Positions 31,844 to 43,730 are shown, counted from the first letter of the stretch. The stretch: DNA of 64,000 nt from Peltaster fructicola (GCA_001592805.2 CP051141.1:3224001-3288000), one strand, 5' to 3'. Program-made: numbers and translations. The notes: generated by a model not told the origin, from the sequence alone.

Positions 31844-33223
31844 ATGGGCAACATCTACTCCACGATCCCATACGATGCACAACTCAACAAGATCTCCGTA
31901 GCTGTAGGATATACACCGTCCTCACGTCTGAGCTAGTCTGACTTACTTCAGCTGAACTGTAGCACTCCGGGACTTCAGTCTAATCCTACACTCGAGTTCT
32001 CCACCACTGCTCCTCTGTCTGGTGGGTCTGGTCAACAGATCTTCTTCTCAGACATTGCTGGCGCTCTAATACTTCCCGAGACTTTTCAATCACTCGCAGA
32101 AGGCTACGATAGCTGGAATGTCGACATCGACGTCGAGCTCTTGACTTCCAACGCCGCGCCTGCAAGGCTTGTGATCGAGCAATCTGTTACCAACTCGGTG
32201 AGCGAGCCAAGTTTCTACTTTTCAGCCAATGGCACAGATCTGCCTTTGGGTCCCATCACTCTTGGACCACTTGCGGAGAGTGATCTCACCCTAGGCCAGG
32301 TCTCGTTCGTGCTCACACTTTACAACTCTGATGGCAGCACTGGCGATCAGACGAGCAACGTAGGTCTCTTCTCACAGATGGAAGTGCCAAGCTGACGTAT
32401 CAGATATGCACACCAGACCAGCCAGCCAAGGTGATTAGCTCAATCGCAGTAGACTCATCCTCAGGCGATCCTGTTGCACCGTCAAACGGCAACAGTAGCA
32501 ACTTCCCAGTCGTTCCTCTTGGCTCCAAATACACAAATGCCAATGTCCCGACGAGCTGTGTTGTGTATCTCGTATGTGAGACTGTACGAGATTGAGCTTC
32601 ACTGACAACTACCAGGAAGATGCCAAGCTTGGAGTGCCATACGCAGGCTTCAACTTCAGCATCTCAGCGACCTCGCCTGTCAGTGTTACGGCTGGATCTA
32701 GCTTCAACCTGACAGATGTAATCGCTTTCCTGACCATACCACCGAACATTACCTACGGGCTTGACTCTCCGCTGGAAGGCTCGCCTGATCCTGCAGACAT
32801 ACAGCTCGTGCTTGGACAATTCTATGGCGTGAAGCCACCGACTACTGGCCTGGGACTTACAGTAGCTAACGCTACTCCGGCGACCTTTGACCTCGCTCGA
32901 ACCGATCCTCGTTCAGAGACATCGCAAGCCTATCTCCTACGCACAGATCGACTTGTCTCGGCGAACGCTTCTGTGGCACTGTCTATGCCGCTTCCATTGA
33001 CTGGCTCCTTGTCCGCAGGGCCATTTACAGCAGGTTCTTCGGGCGATATCATCAGCGTTAGCGTGAACAAACTCGGCGGGTATCTATTGTCGAACAACGG
33101 AGGCTCGGCCAGTGTGTCGTGTACATTCGGCACTGCTGTCGAGCTGTTCAGGTGAGTTGCAAGTGTTGTCTAGATCGATGGATGTTGTGCTAATCCTGCT
33201 CTCTTAGCATTCCAGTTGCGTAG
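31844..33223 (+). CDS. Unrecognised protein, five exons
   Basis: 393 residues from exons 31844-31897, 31952-32359, 32404-32571, 32616-33151 and 33208-33223 (introns 54, 44, 44 and 56 nt, all GT-AG). The joins keep a single frame of 1182 nt and the last exon encodes only SIPVA. The protein starts MGNIYSTIPYDAQLNKIS; residue 2 Gly followed by Asn could allow N-myristoylation, though the consensus is imperfect. It is rich in Ser, Thr, Gly and Val with alternating hydrophobics (predicted beta), has few charged residues, and lacks a signal peptide or transmembrane segment. I recognise no family. Gene structure is supported by four consistent introns, so it is a real gene. Confidence 0.78.
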
Positions 33224-33703
33224 TCCAGCATTGCGCTGAGGGGACGACACGGAGTATGCTGCCCGACATGGAGATGGTCGTCAGCTATATGAAGCAACGA
33301 TGACAAGACCCGTAAGCTGTCAATGATACCTCAAGTTATGATAGAAAGATTGACAGACGAACACTGAGGTTGATGATGCATGGAAAGAGAGCACGATCGG
33401 GCTGTCTTACCCAGTCGCGGCGATCTATGCCGTTACACATCTGCTTAGTGACAAGTCAATTCCACGGGTGACATGATATGCGCTCTCTGTCTGCGTAGGC
33501 GTCAGGCAATAGTCATTATTGTCGCGGGTCAGTCAGGTGGTCCCTTGGCCGGCTCTCAATGCCTCGGCAAGCTGTAGTTCCAACCAGCCAGCCATCACTG
33601 AACAGTGCTGAACAAGACACAATACCATTGACAAGCACTATCGGCTCTTCACAGTAGAGACACTTTCAAATTGACAGTACCATCTCGCAACACAGTCTCG
33701 ATA
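33224..33703. other. Intergenic, promoter of the MAPEG gene
   Basis: 480 bases between tandem plus-strand genes; no further gene seen. Confidence 0.5.
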
Positions 33704-34223
33704 ATGTCGACAACATACAACTTCTCTCTTCTGTCGATTCCGCTGTACTACATTCTGGCCGTCATCCCTCATGGACAAGCTATGGCTATCGCGAGCAGAG
33801 GCGGCGGTGGCAGGCATGATAACCGCAACCCCAAGTCGAGCGACTTCATCGCCAAGCTGAAGTCGAAACTATCAGCACGAGATTTCGCGCGATTCGAGCG
33901 AGCCGAGAGCTGTCACCGAAACCATTTCGAGAACATGCCATTGTTCGTTGCTTCCGTGCTGGCATCATTGTTTGTGGAGAGACAGACTGGCGTGAAGCTC
34001 GATACAGGCCTCAACGCAGCGTTGATTTTGGGGACCAGGGTGCTGTATACACTGAACTACGGTAGGCTGCTGGGCGATTTGTCGATGTTAATGCTGATGA
34101 CGGTATTGAGTGACGACAGAAACCCAGAAATGGAGCTATGTCCGCAGCATGTTGTACTTCATCAGCGTAGGATTGTGCTTCAGGATGATTCTCCGTGCAG
34201 CAAAGGCGTTGGGGGATGAGTGA
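33704..34223 (+). CDS. MAPEG-family membrane protein
   Basis: 153 residues in two exons (33704-34061 and 34120-34223; 58-nt intron with GTAGGC donor and GACAG acceptor). Joining gives RVLYTLNYETQKWSYVRSMLYFISVG, the expected last two helices; without the intron the frame runs into unrelated sequence. MAPEG signature: an N-terminal helix, RAESCHRNHFENMPLF with the Glu-Asn-Pro core, then paired hydrophobic helices. Members are microsomal glutathione transferase/peroxidase-like proteins; many fungal ones have unknown substrates. An insert of basic, Gly-rich residues (SRGGGGRHDNRNP) precedes the core. Confidence 0.9.
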
Positions 34224-36460
34224 AGCCGTCCTGAGATGCAGTCAGTGTCCATCCATGTGCGAAAGACCGGGAAGACTTATAAGAAAAAAGAATAGAGCAT
34301 TACGCTCCGCGCCCAAGCGCAAATGCAATCCTGGTTCGACATCTTCGAAGACTGGGTTCAGTCACAGCTGCTTCAGAGCAGCGATCCGCATCCAAGCACA
34401 ACAGCCTCCACTCGAGGACTTTCCTTGACCAGCCTCCCGCGGACAGATCCACTCCCGCAGCTCAACGAGCACCATCCACGATCGAAAGAGCTTCAAACAA
34501 CATAGGCGTGAGTAGACAAGCCAAAGCTTTGAGTCTCACTTGCGCGAGGTCCTACCCAACACTGTCCATTGCTCTGACCCAATCAATGCTTCAAGCACTC
34601 ATCAAGGTGATGCGTGCATCAACTGTGTTGGGATGACTGAGAAAATTCCTTTGCGTTGACCACTTCCTCGTGCTCTTCCTCGAACCACTTGTCTCTTGCA
34701 CATCCAAGACTTTGCCCAAGCTCTTTCAATGTCGTTCAGAATCACTCAGTCGATGTTCCGTCTCAAGGACAACTTGCGCAAGAGACCCTCATCCCACCCA
34801 TAGCTCTCGTATCGATCTATCCTCTGGGCCACTTCCATGAAATCCATGTGCCAGTACCCGCTGACGAAGACCTGCACTCTGTGTGTTTTGGGCGTGCTCC
34901 TCAGAGACAGGTCTTTGCTTCCATACCCGGAATTCTCCGGGCAGGCACTGACGGACAAAGGACATCTACAAAATCCGCGATGATCTCAGAAGAGATGACA
35001 TTGCTGCACTGTCGACAGACAGGCGCAATTGTTGATGAAGAGTTCGGCGCCCATCGATCGACCCTAAAGGAGATGGTTGACATGACTGATCGGGCAACGA
35101 AGGGCATTAGCCACCTCGAACATATCTGAAGCTTGTGCTGCGACATGTGTCCAGGAGTTGCAGCAACACCCGACGTCTGGTTGGACTGCAGTCAGTTTCC
35201 TGTCTCCAGTTGTATTGACGATCAGCCCACAGCTCACTACCATAGATTCCAGCTTGGATCCCTTCAAACACTTCTACTCAAGCCAATGGTACATCGACCA
35301 CTGAAACAATACTGGATTGCAGGAATGCTCGACTTGCCATGATGTACACCTACGAGCGCACATGTCTGTGTGTGAACTTCAGCATTCCACTAGACTCACA
35401 AGGTCATTCGGATGGATATTGCTCAAAGCACGAATGACATGACGCTCGTGGGCCTGTGTGTAGGCGAAGCCGGCCTCTTCCAATGATTGTATGTCACTCG
35501 TAGCAGGTTTCGAAGGTCATTGCCAGAGATCCAGTATCGAGAGCATGCAAATCGACCGTTGACACAACCGGCTGTCTGAAGTCTCCAGAAGTTGAGTTTG
35601 CCGCTACACAAGGACTGTCCAAGTGTGATCAGAGCGTATGGTCCAGCAGCTTGTTCTGACAACGCGCCTCACACGAGGTCTTACCAATCCGACGTATAGA
35701 ACAGCCAGTTGTTGTCCACGAGGAACACCGGACGTCGACAAACGTTTTGCTGTCAAGCCTCAGTCTTCCTTTCTCGAGCCGTGAAGCAAGAAAACTGGTT
35801 GACGAATGCGAGATCGCTAATCAGGATATCGGCAGCTTGTTCGGATGAACATCATGATACTGAGAAACCGAGAGAGATAACTAGGGTAGAGTTCCAAACG
35901 TCCACCCCTCGTGCGCCTACCTCAACCTACAGAACCCAAACGCCAAGCTAATGAGTCCATGCTATGAGGCTCTTGCATGGGCAGCTCTGCAGGCCGAGAT
36001 GAACGCTCGAGTTGGGCGAGCCCATTGTCGATCAAGTCGTGAGACGAGATCAAGCGATGGACGTTCGAATGACTATTGGAAGGATGTGCGCCATGAGTAT
36101 GTGGTGGATGTGTCAGGTCGTTCGTCAGCAGGCATTGTTGATGGGATTCCATTTCGGCAACTTTGAGCGAGGGTCATATCGAACGAGTCTGTATGATCTT
36201 GTCAGGTCGACATTGGCGTGTCCGTGAGATGTGTGGAAATCTGTGACCTCCTGGAACTGATTGACTGTAGGGTATTTGCAATGATGGAAGTCAGTAGTGC
36301 ACATTGGGTGGTTGGTTCAGATCGCGCTAGCAGCGCGTCAACACGTGATATCGGTACTGCACATACCAGGTCGTGCCGCAATATACCATGCAACGTACGA
36401 CCAGCTTCTAGTCATCCGAGAGCCACATCCTGTGAAGCCTGATGATGTTGTGAGCGAGCT
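34224..36460. other. 2.2 kb without an assembled gene; coding-like fragments
   Basis: No complete gene found. A 60-codon frame (34323-34505, MQSWFDIFEDWVQSQL...) and a 157-codon frame without an early ATG (34656-35129) have no family signal. On the plus strand, fragments that look translated occur near 35740-35845 (SREARKLVDECEIANQDIGSL) and 35920-36020 (LQNPNAKLMSPCYEALAWAA). A third, at 36015-36227 (EPIVDQVVRRDQAMDVR ... GFHFGNFERGSYRTS), is in a shifted frame. On the minus strand LEEAGFAYTQAHERHVIRAL lies near 35420-35480. It may hold a decayed or intron-rich gene that I cannot resolve. Confidence 0.3.
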
Positions 36461-39400
36461 ATGGCTCTCGTATCGGTGTGGACGATCTTCTGGATTCCTT
36501 GAGCATGCTGACCCGTCGTAGTGGAAGAGCTTCCAATTCTTCGAAGCCTCACAAGTAAGACTTCCCGAAGATGATGGGAGCCTCGCACTTGACGTAAGTC
36601 GACAGGACAGCTGCGAGACAGACGCTCACTACTGCAGCAAGGGAACGTCAGCGCTATCAGCGCAGGATCATCAACCATCTTCGTTGGCACCCCCGACGGC
36701 CATATACACAGTCTAGATCAGACCTTCAAAGCAGCAAAGTCGTGGCGAGCGCATGATGCTGGCAGCGTAGTCGTGATAAGACAAGTGGCAGCCTCATCAC
36801 ATCTAATATCAATCGCCGAAACGCTATCTTCGGAGCCTCAATTACGAGTATGGGCACTGGACCAACAAGATCGCAAGACGAACGCTCCAAGATGTCTCTG
36901 CACGTTGACCATCAAGAATGCTCTAAAAAGCTTTCCAGTCACCTCCTTCGCCGTTACTCAGGACCTCACTCAAGTCGCCGTTGGCTTTGGTAACGGTACT
37001 GTGACTGTCATCCGCGGTGACTTCATCCACGAAAAGGGTACCAAGCAGCGTACTGTCTTCGAGTCGGAGGAGCCCATCACCGGCCTGGAATTTCGTGAGG
37101 CTGCCAACACCGCTCTGTACATTGGCACCACTGCTCGTATACTCGCGCTCGCCATCTCTGGGAAAGGCCAAGGCACGCCAGCGAGGACCCTGGCCGAGAC
37201 TGGCTGCGCCGTTGGTTGCATGACCCTCGATCCTGCTTCGAACGAGATCATTGTGGCCAGAGACGACGCTATCATCTCGTATGGGCCTAGAGGTAAAGCA
37301 GCATCTTACCCATACGAGGGCGCAAAGAAGTTCGTCGACATCACCAGCGACTATGTGCTGGTCGTAGCACCTAAGAATCGACCCAGCAACGCAAGAACGA
37401 TACAGCTACCTGCCTTCGGCAGCGCAATTGCCAACGAACTTCTGCACACTAGCACATTCACCATACTCAACACAGACCTCAAAGTCATCGCATGCTCTGA
37501 GTCGCTATCGGTTGATGTCAACCATGTCCTTAGCATCTGGGGCGACATCTTCTTGCTCAGCATCGACGGCAAATTATATCGCTACCACGAGAAGACTTTC
37601 CAGCAGAAGCTCGATCTTTTGTACGAGCGAGATCTATACCTACTGGCTATCAGCATGGCGAGGCGGTACAAAGCGGACACCAAACAGCAGAACATCATCT
37701 TCCGCAAATACGGAGACTATCTCTACAAAAGAGGCGACTTCGATACAGCAATGCAGCAGTATCTCACAGCTATCGACAACACTGAACCATCACAGATCAT
37801 TAGACAGTTCTTGGACAATCAACGCATACAGAATCTGATAGAATATCTGGAGGAACTGCACGAGCACGAGAAAGCTAATGCTGACCACACAACACTACTC
37901 TTGAACTGCTATGCGAAACTCAAGGACGTCGACAAGCTTGAGACATTTATCAAACAGCCAGGAGACCTCAAGTTCGACCTGGACACTGCAATTCTAATGT
38001 GCCGACAGGCAGGTTACAACGATCAAGCTGCATATCTCGCACGAAGGCATAATGAGCATGGCCTGGTGGTCGACATACTGATCGAAGATCTCAAGCGGTA
38101 TGCTGAAGCACTGGCATACATCCAGAGGTTACCGGCCGCAGAAGCATACGAGAGCATGACCAAGTTTGGCACTGTCCTGCTTGAGCATTGCCCTATCGGC
38201 ACCACAGAGCTTTTCATTGCCTACTTCACAGGCACATTCCGGCCCAAGAAAGACACCGTCATCGTGCAGGACGCTCCTGTCTCACGAGAAGCAGGAGGTC
38301 TCACTAATATCGCCACCAGTGCCGTACAGAATCTCGCAGCGCTTATACCATTACCATATATGAGTGCGATATCAGCTACGGAGAATGGTATCGGAGATAA
38401 CAAAGCGCAACCACAAGTCATTGAGACTACAGATTCTGGCGAGTTTGTCCCATACACCGTTCCCAAACCTCGAATAGCTTTCAGTGCTTTCATCGACCAC
38501 GACGACGAGTTTGTCTCGTTCCTGGAAGCTTGTATCAAGAGTCCAGAGATCAGTAAAGATGACAAAGTCGACCTGCATACCACGCTATTTCAAATCTACC
38601 TGCACAAGGCTTCCAACTCCATAGCAGAGGAGAAGACAGAGTATGAACGAAAGGCGCGAGCGCTGGTCGAAGACAAAGAGATCAACCTTGACACCTCCAA
38701 TGTGCTGCTCCTTAGTGATCTGGAACGTTTCAGGGATGGCACAATCTTGATACACGAACGTCAAGGCCTCCTCTCGGATGTCTTCAGATCGTACACAACA
38801 GCAAAGGACACGAGAGCAGCAATACGAGCACTTCGCAAATATGGTCCTGAAATGCCCAGCCTTTATCCAGCAGCGCTGGCATACTTCACATCATCAACAC
38901 AAGTCTTGGAAGAGGCTGGCGATGAAGTGGAGGTAGTACTGAAGAAGATTGACGAGGAAGGCCTGATGGCACCACTACAGGTGATACAGACACTTAGTCA
39001 GAACTCAGTGGCAACCATGGGACTTGTCAAAAAGTACCTGTCGATTACGGTCGAACGCGAGAGAGCTGAGATCGCAGCAAATCGTCGCCTTATCGACTCC
39101 TATAGGAAGGACACCATGCAGAAGAGCAGTGAGATCGAGGATCTCGATTCGAAGCCTACGTCTTTCTCAGCAACCAGATGTTCTAGCTGCAGTAAGCCTC
39201 TAGACCTGCCTACGGTACACTTCTTGTGCAAGCATAGCTACCACCAGCACTGCTTGAATGTCTCGCCGGGCCAGGAAGAGAATGCGGAGGTCGAATGTCC
39301 GATATGTGCATCGCAGAATGAGACGGTCAAGGTCATCAGACGAGCTCAGCTGGATAGTGCTTCACGCCACGATCTTTTTGCAGATGCATTGGCGAGGAGC

Positions 39401-39472
39401 AGCGATCGCTTTGGCACGATCAGCGATTGGTTTGGCAGAGGTGTCATGGATGTCAAGCAAAGGGTGTCGTAG
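36461..39472 (+). CDS. VPS11: Vacuolar protein sorting protein VPS11 (PEP5), HOPS/CORVET core subunit
   Basis: 971 residues in three exons: 36461-36469, 36522-36593 and 36638-39472 (introns 52 and 44 nt). The first exon is only nine bases (Met-Ala-Leu). Splicing gives MALWKSFQFFEASQVRLPED, then a WD-like beta-propeller (GTPDGHIHSLDQTFKAAKSW), a clathrin-heavy-chain-repeat-like alpha solenoid, and a C-terminal RING-H2 finger (CSSCSKPLDL ... CKHSYHQHCLNV ... CPICAS). VPS11 bridges subunits of the HOPS and CORVET tethering complexes in endosome/vacuole fusion. The frame is open from 36638; the two upstream exons were deduced from splice signals and the conserved N terminus. No anomaly in the main exon. 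Confidence 0.95.
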
Positions 39473-39609
39473 CAGGCGATCACACAATCGGCGACCCAAT
39501 TAGCAGTAGAGTGACATATTGACAAGCCAAGAGCATTATAGCAGAACAAACATCTAGTCGAAGTGAATTTTGGGAGTTACGAAAGATTCTAATCGTGTGT
39601 AGCCATAAA

Positions 39610-41553
39610 TTAAGCCTTCTTGGCAATACCGAAGGTCTTTGCACCACCGTTGAACACAGCGAAGTACTGCTTAAGGAGAACATCGCCGAAGATCTGGTAG
39701 TTGATGCCAGTGTTGCTCTGAAGACCACCGAAGCAAGTGCCGTCCTTGAGGTCAGCGTAAACCATCTCTGAGCCGGGGATTGTAGCGACGAAACCACTGT
39801 CACCAATGGCAACACCGTACTCTGGGAGCGTAGCACTGCATGGGAAGATCCAGCCACCAGCTGTGGAAGAGACAGAAGCGCCTGTAACCTGGTTGTAGTA
39901 TGCAGAGACTGCGGTGTTGTCAGCGAGGACGATGGAAGTACCGGTGTCTGCGATAGCTGGAGCAGCGTTTGCGTTCTGGTATGTTTGGCCGTTAATGGTG
40001 TAGGAAGTCGATGCAAACTGCCAGAAGCCCTTGCTGTTGTCGATGCCAGTGTAGTGGATGTCACCGGAGTACTTGGCAGCGTCGATTGTGCCGAACTCGT
40101 ACGATCCGGAGGCGTCCTTGCGGAGATCAGCTGTGAAGAGTGGCTGTTGGAGATCGGCCATGATGTTCTCGAAGAAAGTCTTCTGAGCAGTTGGCTTGAT
40201 AGTGTTGATGCTGCTCCAGCCGAGACCGACAAGTCCATCGTTGGCGGCATCCTTGGCGAAAGTGTCCGAGACCTGAGTGGCCACCTCAACAGCTTGACGT
40301 GTGGCAGTAGCACCTCCGATAGTCACAGCGTCGAAGCCGACAGTGCCAGAGGCAGTGCTGCCATCACCGTACGAGATCTTCCAGGTGTATCCATCTGCTG
40401 ATTGCCATGTCGAGCTCTTAGAAGAATCGAAAGAAGTGTGTGTGCCATATTGGGTTGCTGGTAGACTGCTGCCGAAGACCCAGAAGTCGGCAGATCCGGT
40501 ATCAAAGTTGAGTGTGAGCGCCTGACCACCAACGGTGACTGGCGCGAGGTATTCGGACTGATTCTGCTCTGGCGTAGCCTGAACTGTTGCGGCAACCTTC
40601 TGGGAGGTCGATGATGCTGGCGCAGTTGTGGAGAATGCTTCGGTCGTGGTTGGTGCGAAGGTGAAGCTTGGCTGAATGACCGTGGAGAGTGTGGTTGGTG
40701 CCGCAGAGGATGTGACGGCTGCAGCTGACGAGGTCTCTGGTGCAGCGGATGAGACTGGCACAGCCGCGGAGGTCTCTGGGATGTACGACGAGACTGGTGC
40801 TGCGGAAGATGTCTCTGGTGTAGCCGAAGAGACCTGTGCCTCAGAGGATGTCTCTGGTGCCGCCGAAGAAGTCGCTGGCGCTGCAGCGGAGGACTCTGGC
40901 GCAAATGAAGTCTCTGCTGCGTACGAAGTCTCTGGTACATACGAAGTAGTCTCTGGAACCGCAGACACGACAACAACCGAAGGCTCAGACTGGGCGTAGG
41001 ACTCAGCTGCAGCACTTAATGATATTGGCGTCTCAGCGGAAGAGGTGGTTACTGGTGGTGGTGCAATGTAGCTCGACGCCGGGCTATATCGAGGTGGTGG
41101 TGCCGCTGAAGTGACAGCAGCCGCGGTGGACGTCTTCTTTGCGGGCTTGGTGGTCTGCTTTGCCGATTTAGTGGAAGTCTTAGTCTTGGACTCTGGGAGG
41201 ATGCCGTCAAGGAGGTTGTCGACCATCTGCGGCACATTTGGAACATCAACGTCACCAACGGGCGTAGAGAGCTCTACCGTTGGGATGTTGAGATTGAGGT
41301 TGAATGTTCTGGCTTGATGTGTTTTGACTGGGCTCACGGCGAGTGGCTTGGCAAGAACGAGGTCGAGGTTGAACTTGGCGTATGCGCGGCTCATCTCGTG
41401 GTATGTGTCAACATTCTTGTTGTGGTTTGGACGAGCCCTGCTGGGAACCTTGAAAGCAGCAAGCTGTGGCAGTTTGTGCTCCTTCTTTGGAGCAGGTGCG
41501 GCCAGCGCTGATGTTGCAAGAAGCGCAACAAGGAAGTTAGAGGTGAAATGCAT
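39610..41553 (-). CDS. Secreted aspartic protease (pepsin family A1) with long Ser/Thr/Ala/Pro-rich insert
   Basis: 647 residues, one exon. Signal peptide MHFTSNFLVALLATSALAAPAP, then a propeptide-like part (AAFKVPSRARPNHNK ... YAKFNLDL). From about residue 125 to 320 lies a low-complexity region of imperfect APETSSAAPVSS-type repeats with KTST-rich beginnings, unusual for aspergillopepsin relatives, which are about 400 residues. The catalytic domain begins near QSEYLAPVTVGG and has both active-site motifs, FDTGSADFWVF and ADTGTSIVL, plus the flap SYGDGSTASG and a CSATLP...GTCFGG disulphide pair. It is probably active and heavily O-glycosylated, secreted or wall-associated; no GPI signal is visible. 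The reverse strand of the repeat gives long spurious frames. Confidence 0.92.
   Translation of the reverse strand: MHFTSNFLVALLATSALAAPAPKKEHKLPQLAAFKVPSRARPNHNKNVDTYHEMSRAYAKFNLDLVLAKPLAVSPVKTHQARTFNLNLNIPTVELSTPVGDVDVPNVPQMVDNLLDGILPESKTKTSTKSAKQTTKPAKKTSTAAAVTSAAPPPRYSPASSYIAPPPVTTSSAETPISLSAAAESYAQSEPSVVVVSAVPETTSYVPETSYAAETSFAPESSAAAPATSSAAPETSSEAQVSSATPETSSAAPVSSYIPETSAAVPVSSAAPETSSAAAVTSSAAPTTLSTVIQPSFTFAPTTTEAFSTTAPASSTSQKVAATVQATPEQNQSEYLAPVTVGGQALTLNFDTGSADFWVFGSSLPATQYGTHTSFDSSKSSTWQSADGYTWKISYGDGSTASGTVGFDAVTIGGATATRQAVEVATQVSDTFAKDAANDGLVGLGWSSINTIKPTAQKTFFENIMADLQQPLFTADLRKDASGSYEFGTIDAAKYSGDIHYTGIDNSKGFWQFASTSYTINGQTYQNANAAPAIADTGTSIVLADNTAVSAYYNQVTGASVSSTAGGWIFPCSATLPEYGVAIGDSGFVATIPGSEMVYADLKDGTCFGGLQSNTGINYQIFGDVLLKQYFAVFNGGAKTFGIAKKA
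40676..41130. repeat. Degenerate minisatellite encoding the protease Ser/Ala-rich insert
   Basis: Imperfect tandem units of roughly 30-36 bases built around minus-strand codons for APETSSAAPVSS recur through this stretch. Unit boundaries are blurred by substitutions. Length variation between strains would be expected. Confidence 0.65.
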
Positions 41554-42525
41554 GATTGCGATTGTGGTATGGACAGTGATATGTCGTAGTGACTACTGGT
41601 GAATGAGCGAGTGTGCTTGCTATCGTCGTGGTCGTGAGTGAGTGTTTTAGCCACGGATCCCGTCCAGGGCGACTTGTGTATGAAGTTCGACAATACAGCT
41701 GGATTTGAAAGGAGTGCGGGTTGATTAGTGTGCGGACTGACACCGCGTTGAATACAAGAACAAGAAGATGAAAAGCACTGCTGCAGAGTTGAAGTTCAAT
41801 GAAAAGCAAAGGACAAGCAGTGAGAGTGAGGAGTAGTACTGACGGTGACAGGTACCCGCCCAATCACTGCAAGCCATAGAACGGCACGCCTCTATTGCAC
41901 AGACCTTCTCGTGCAAACTTTCTCGAAATAGTGTGAAACGCAATACAAAGGAGGAGGCTTCTGGATTTGCACGCACTTTTGGTCCACCAGCTGTCTTTGG
42001 CTGACGATTACAGTGGCTCTCTGAAGAACGCTGAAGACACGACTCCGCTGCAGTCTTCTCATCCGCTCAGACCTCAGACCTCACCATGACTAGGATCCTG
42101 AAAAACGACGAGCCCAACGCTTCACGAAGAAGCGCACTTGGCATGGCCGCCGCAGTTTCATTGATCCAATGTACGACCTGCAAGGCCGCCACTCAGCGTG
42201 CGCCAAGCATCTTGCTCTTCGAGACCTGGGTGTCAAACGCCATCAACGAAATTGGCTCTGATGGAGATCCTCGCCCCTGAGTCCTTGGGCGCCTGCGGGA
42301 GGTGAAGTGCGATCAAGACTAATCGGGAAATAAAGGAGGTGCCCAAGGAACGTGAAACTCGGCTGGTCTGACGGAGTCTCGCTTGGCAACGTGAAGCGCT
42401 ATTCATTGGTCGATCACAATGCCCGAGAAGATCGGAAACTTCTTGAAACACTTGATACAAGGACTCGCGTTGTTCTGAGGCGTCACTATAGAAGAGCACC
42501 ACGCAATACATCCACCTGAACCGGC
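41554..42525. other. Intergenic, promoter of the aspartic protease
   Basis: 970 bases upstream of the minus-strand protease and downstream of the alcohol dehydrogenase stop. A 64-codon frame with ATG at 42086 has no family signal and is not called. Confidence 0.45.
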
Positions 42526-43730
42526 TTACTTGGAGGTGTCGAGCACGTAACGACCTGCGATCTGGCCCTTGTGCATCAAATCGTAGACGTGTTGGAGCTC
42601 TGACAGGCCGACGACCTTGAATGGGGCCTTGATGAGGCCACGACGGAAGAACTCAAGCGCCTCAGATGTATCCTTGCGATTGCCGACGTAGGATCCACGG
42701 ATTGTGATCATCTTGATGACCGACTCAAAGACTGGGGCGCGAAGGTATGCTCCTGCAGGAAGACCAATACACACGACTGTGCCGCGTGGACGCACGTACT
42801 CTGCTGCTTGCTGGAATGGCTTCTCGTTGACAGCCACAAGGATGACGGCGTGTGGTCCTAGGCCATCCTCTGTCGCCGCCTGTACTTCCTTGACCACGTT
42901 GTTGCTGGTCGCGAAGTCGACGAAGGCATCAGAGCCGAGCTGTTCGAGACACATCTTCTTCTTCTCGTCGCCGGTGTCAATGGCGATGCACTTCAGTCCC
43001 ATTGCTTTAGCGTACTGCTGTGCGAGCGACCCAAGACCACCTCCTGCTCCTACCACTGCGACGGTCTGTCCTGGGCGAACTCCTGACTCCTTCAGACCTT
43101 TGTAGACTGTGATGCCGGCGCATAGCACTGGTGATACTGCATCGAGTGGGATGTCCTTCGAGAGTCTGGCAACGTGTGCGGCTTTGGCAATGGCGTACTG
43201 CTGGAAGCTGCCGTCGACAGTGTAGCCTGACAGGAGTGCCTTTGAGCAAAGAGGCTCGTCTGTACAAGGTAAGCGACGTTCGTGGATTTTCCTCTTGTCT
43301 TCTCACCGGACTGTTGGCAGAAGTCACAAGCCAAGCATGATCCATTGATCCACTTCACACCAGCGTGGTCACCACTGCCGGATGTTAGTGTAGTTACTGT
43401 TATCGATCGCGACACTTACATCTCGATATCCTGGACGAGGTCTCCTTTGGCAACAACAACGCCAGCACCTTCGTGACCGCCGACGAGAGGGAGCTTCGTT
43501 GGCAAAGGCCAATCTCCATTGACAGCGTGGAGATCAGTGTGACAAACACCTGAGTACTTGATGTTCACCAGCACTTCATCTGGACCTGGCTTCTGCACTG
43601 GAATCTCCTTGTACTCGACTGGACCACTGTAACACCATGATGGTCAGGGTAGTGATTTCTAACTTCAGCGATATTCTTACCCTGTCTTCTCGATTACCTG
43701 TGCCCATTGTTTCTCTGGAATTGAAGTCAT
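42526..43730 (-). CDS. Zinc-dependent alcohol dehydrogenase, ADH1-like
   Basis: 352 residues in four exons: 43730-43681, 43626-43420, 43374-43307 and 43259-42526 (introns 54, 45 and 47 nt). Splicing gives [22 protein letters not shown], the catalytic-zinc signature [16 protein letters not shown] and [13 protein letters not shown], then the structural zinc cysteines ([17 protein letters not shown]). The NAD-binding [18 protein letters not shown] is followed by the Asp of IDTGDEKK that favours NAD. Length and motifs match cytosolic fungal tetrameric ADHs that interconvert ethanol and acetaldehyde. All zinc ligands are present. Which paralogue (fermentative or oxidative) cannot be told. Confidence 0.94.

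Noticed and set aside
40323-41015. Long frames rich in Arg/Gln/Leu/His on the minus strand and Glu/Val/Ala on the plus strand
   Set aside because: Shadow frames of the protease repeat region; low complexity alone makes them open.
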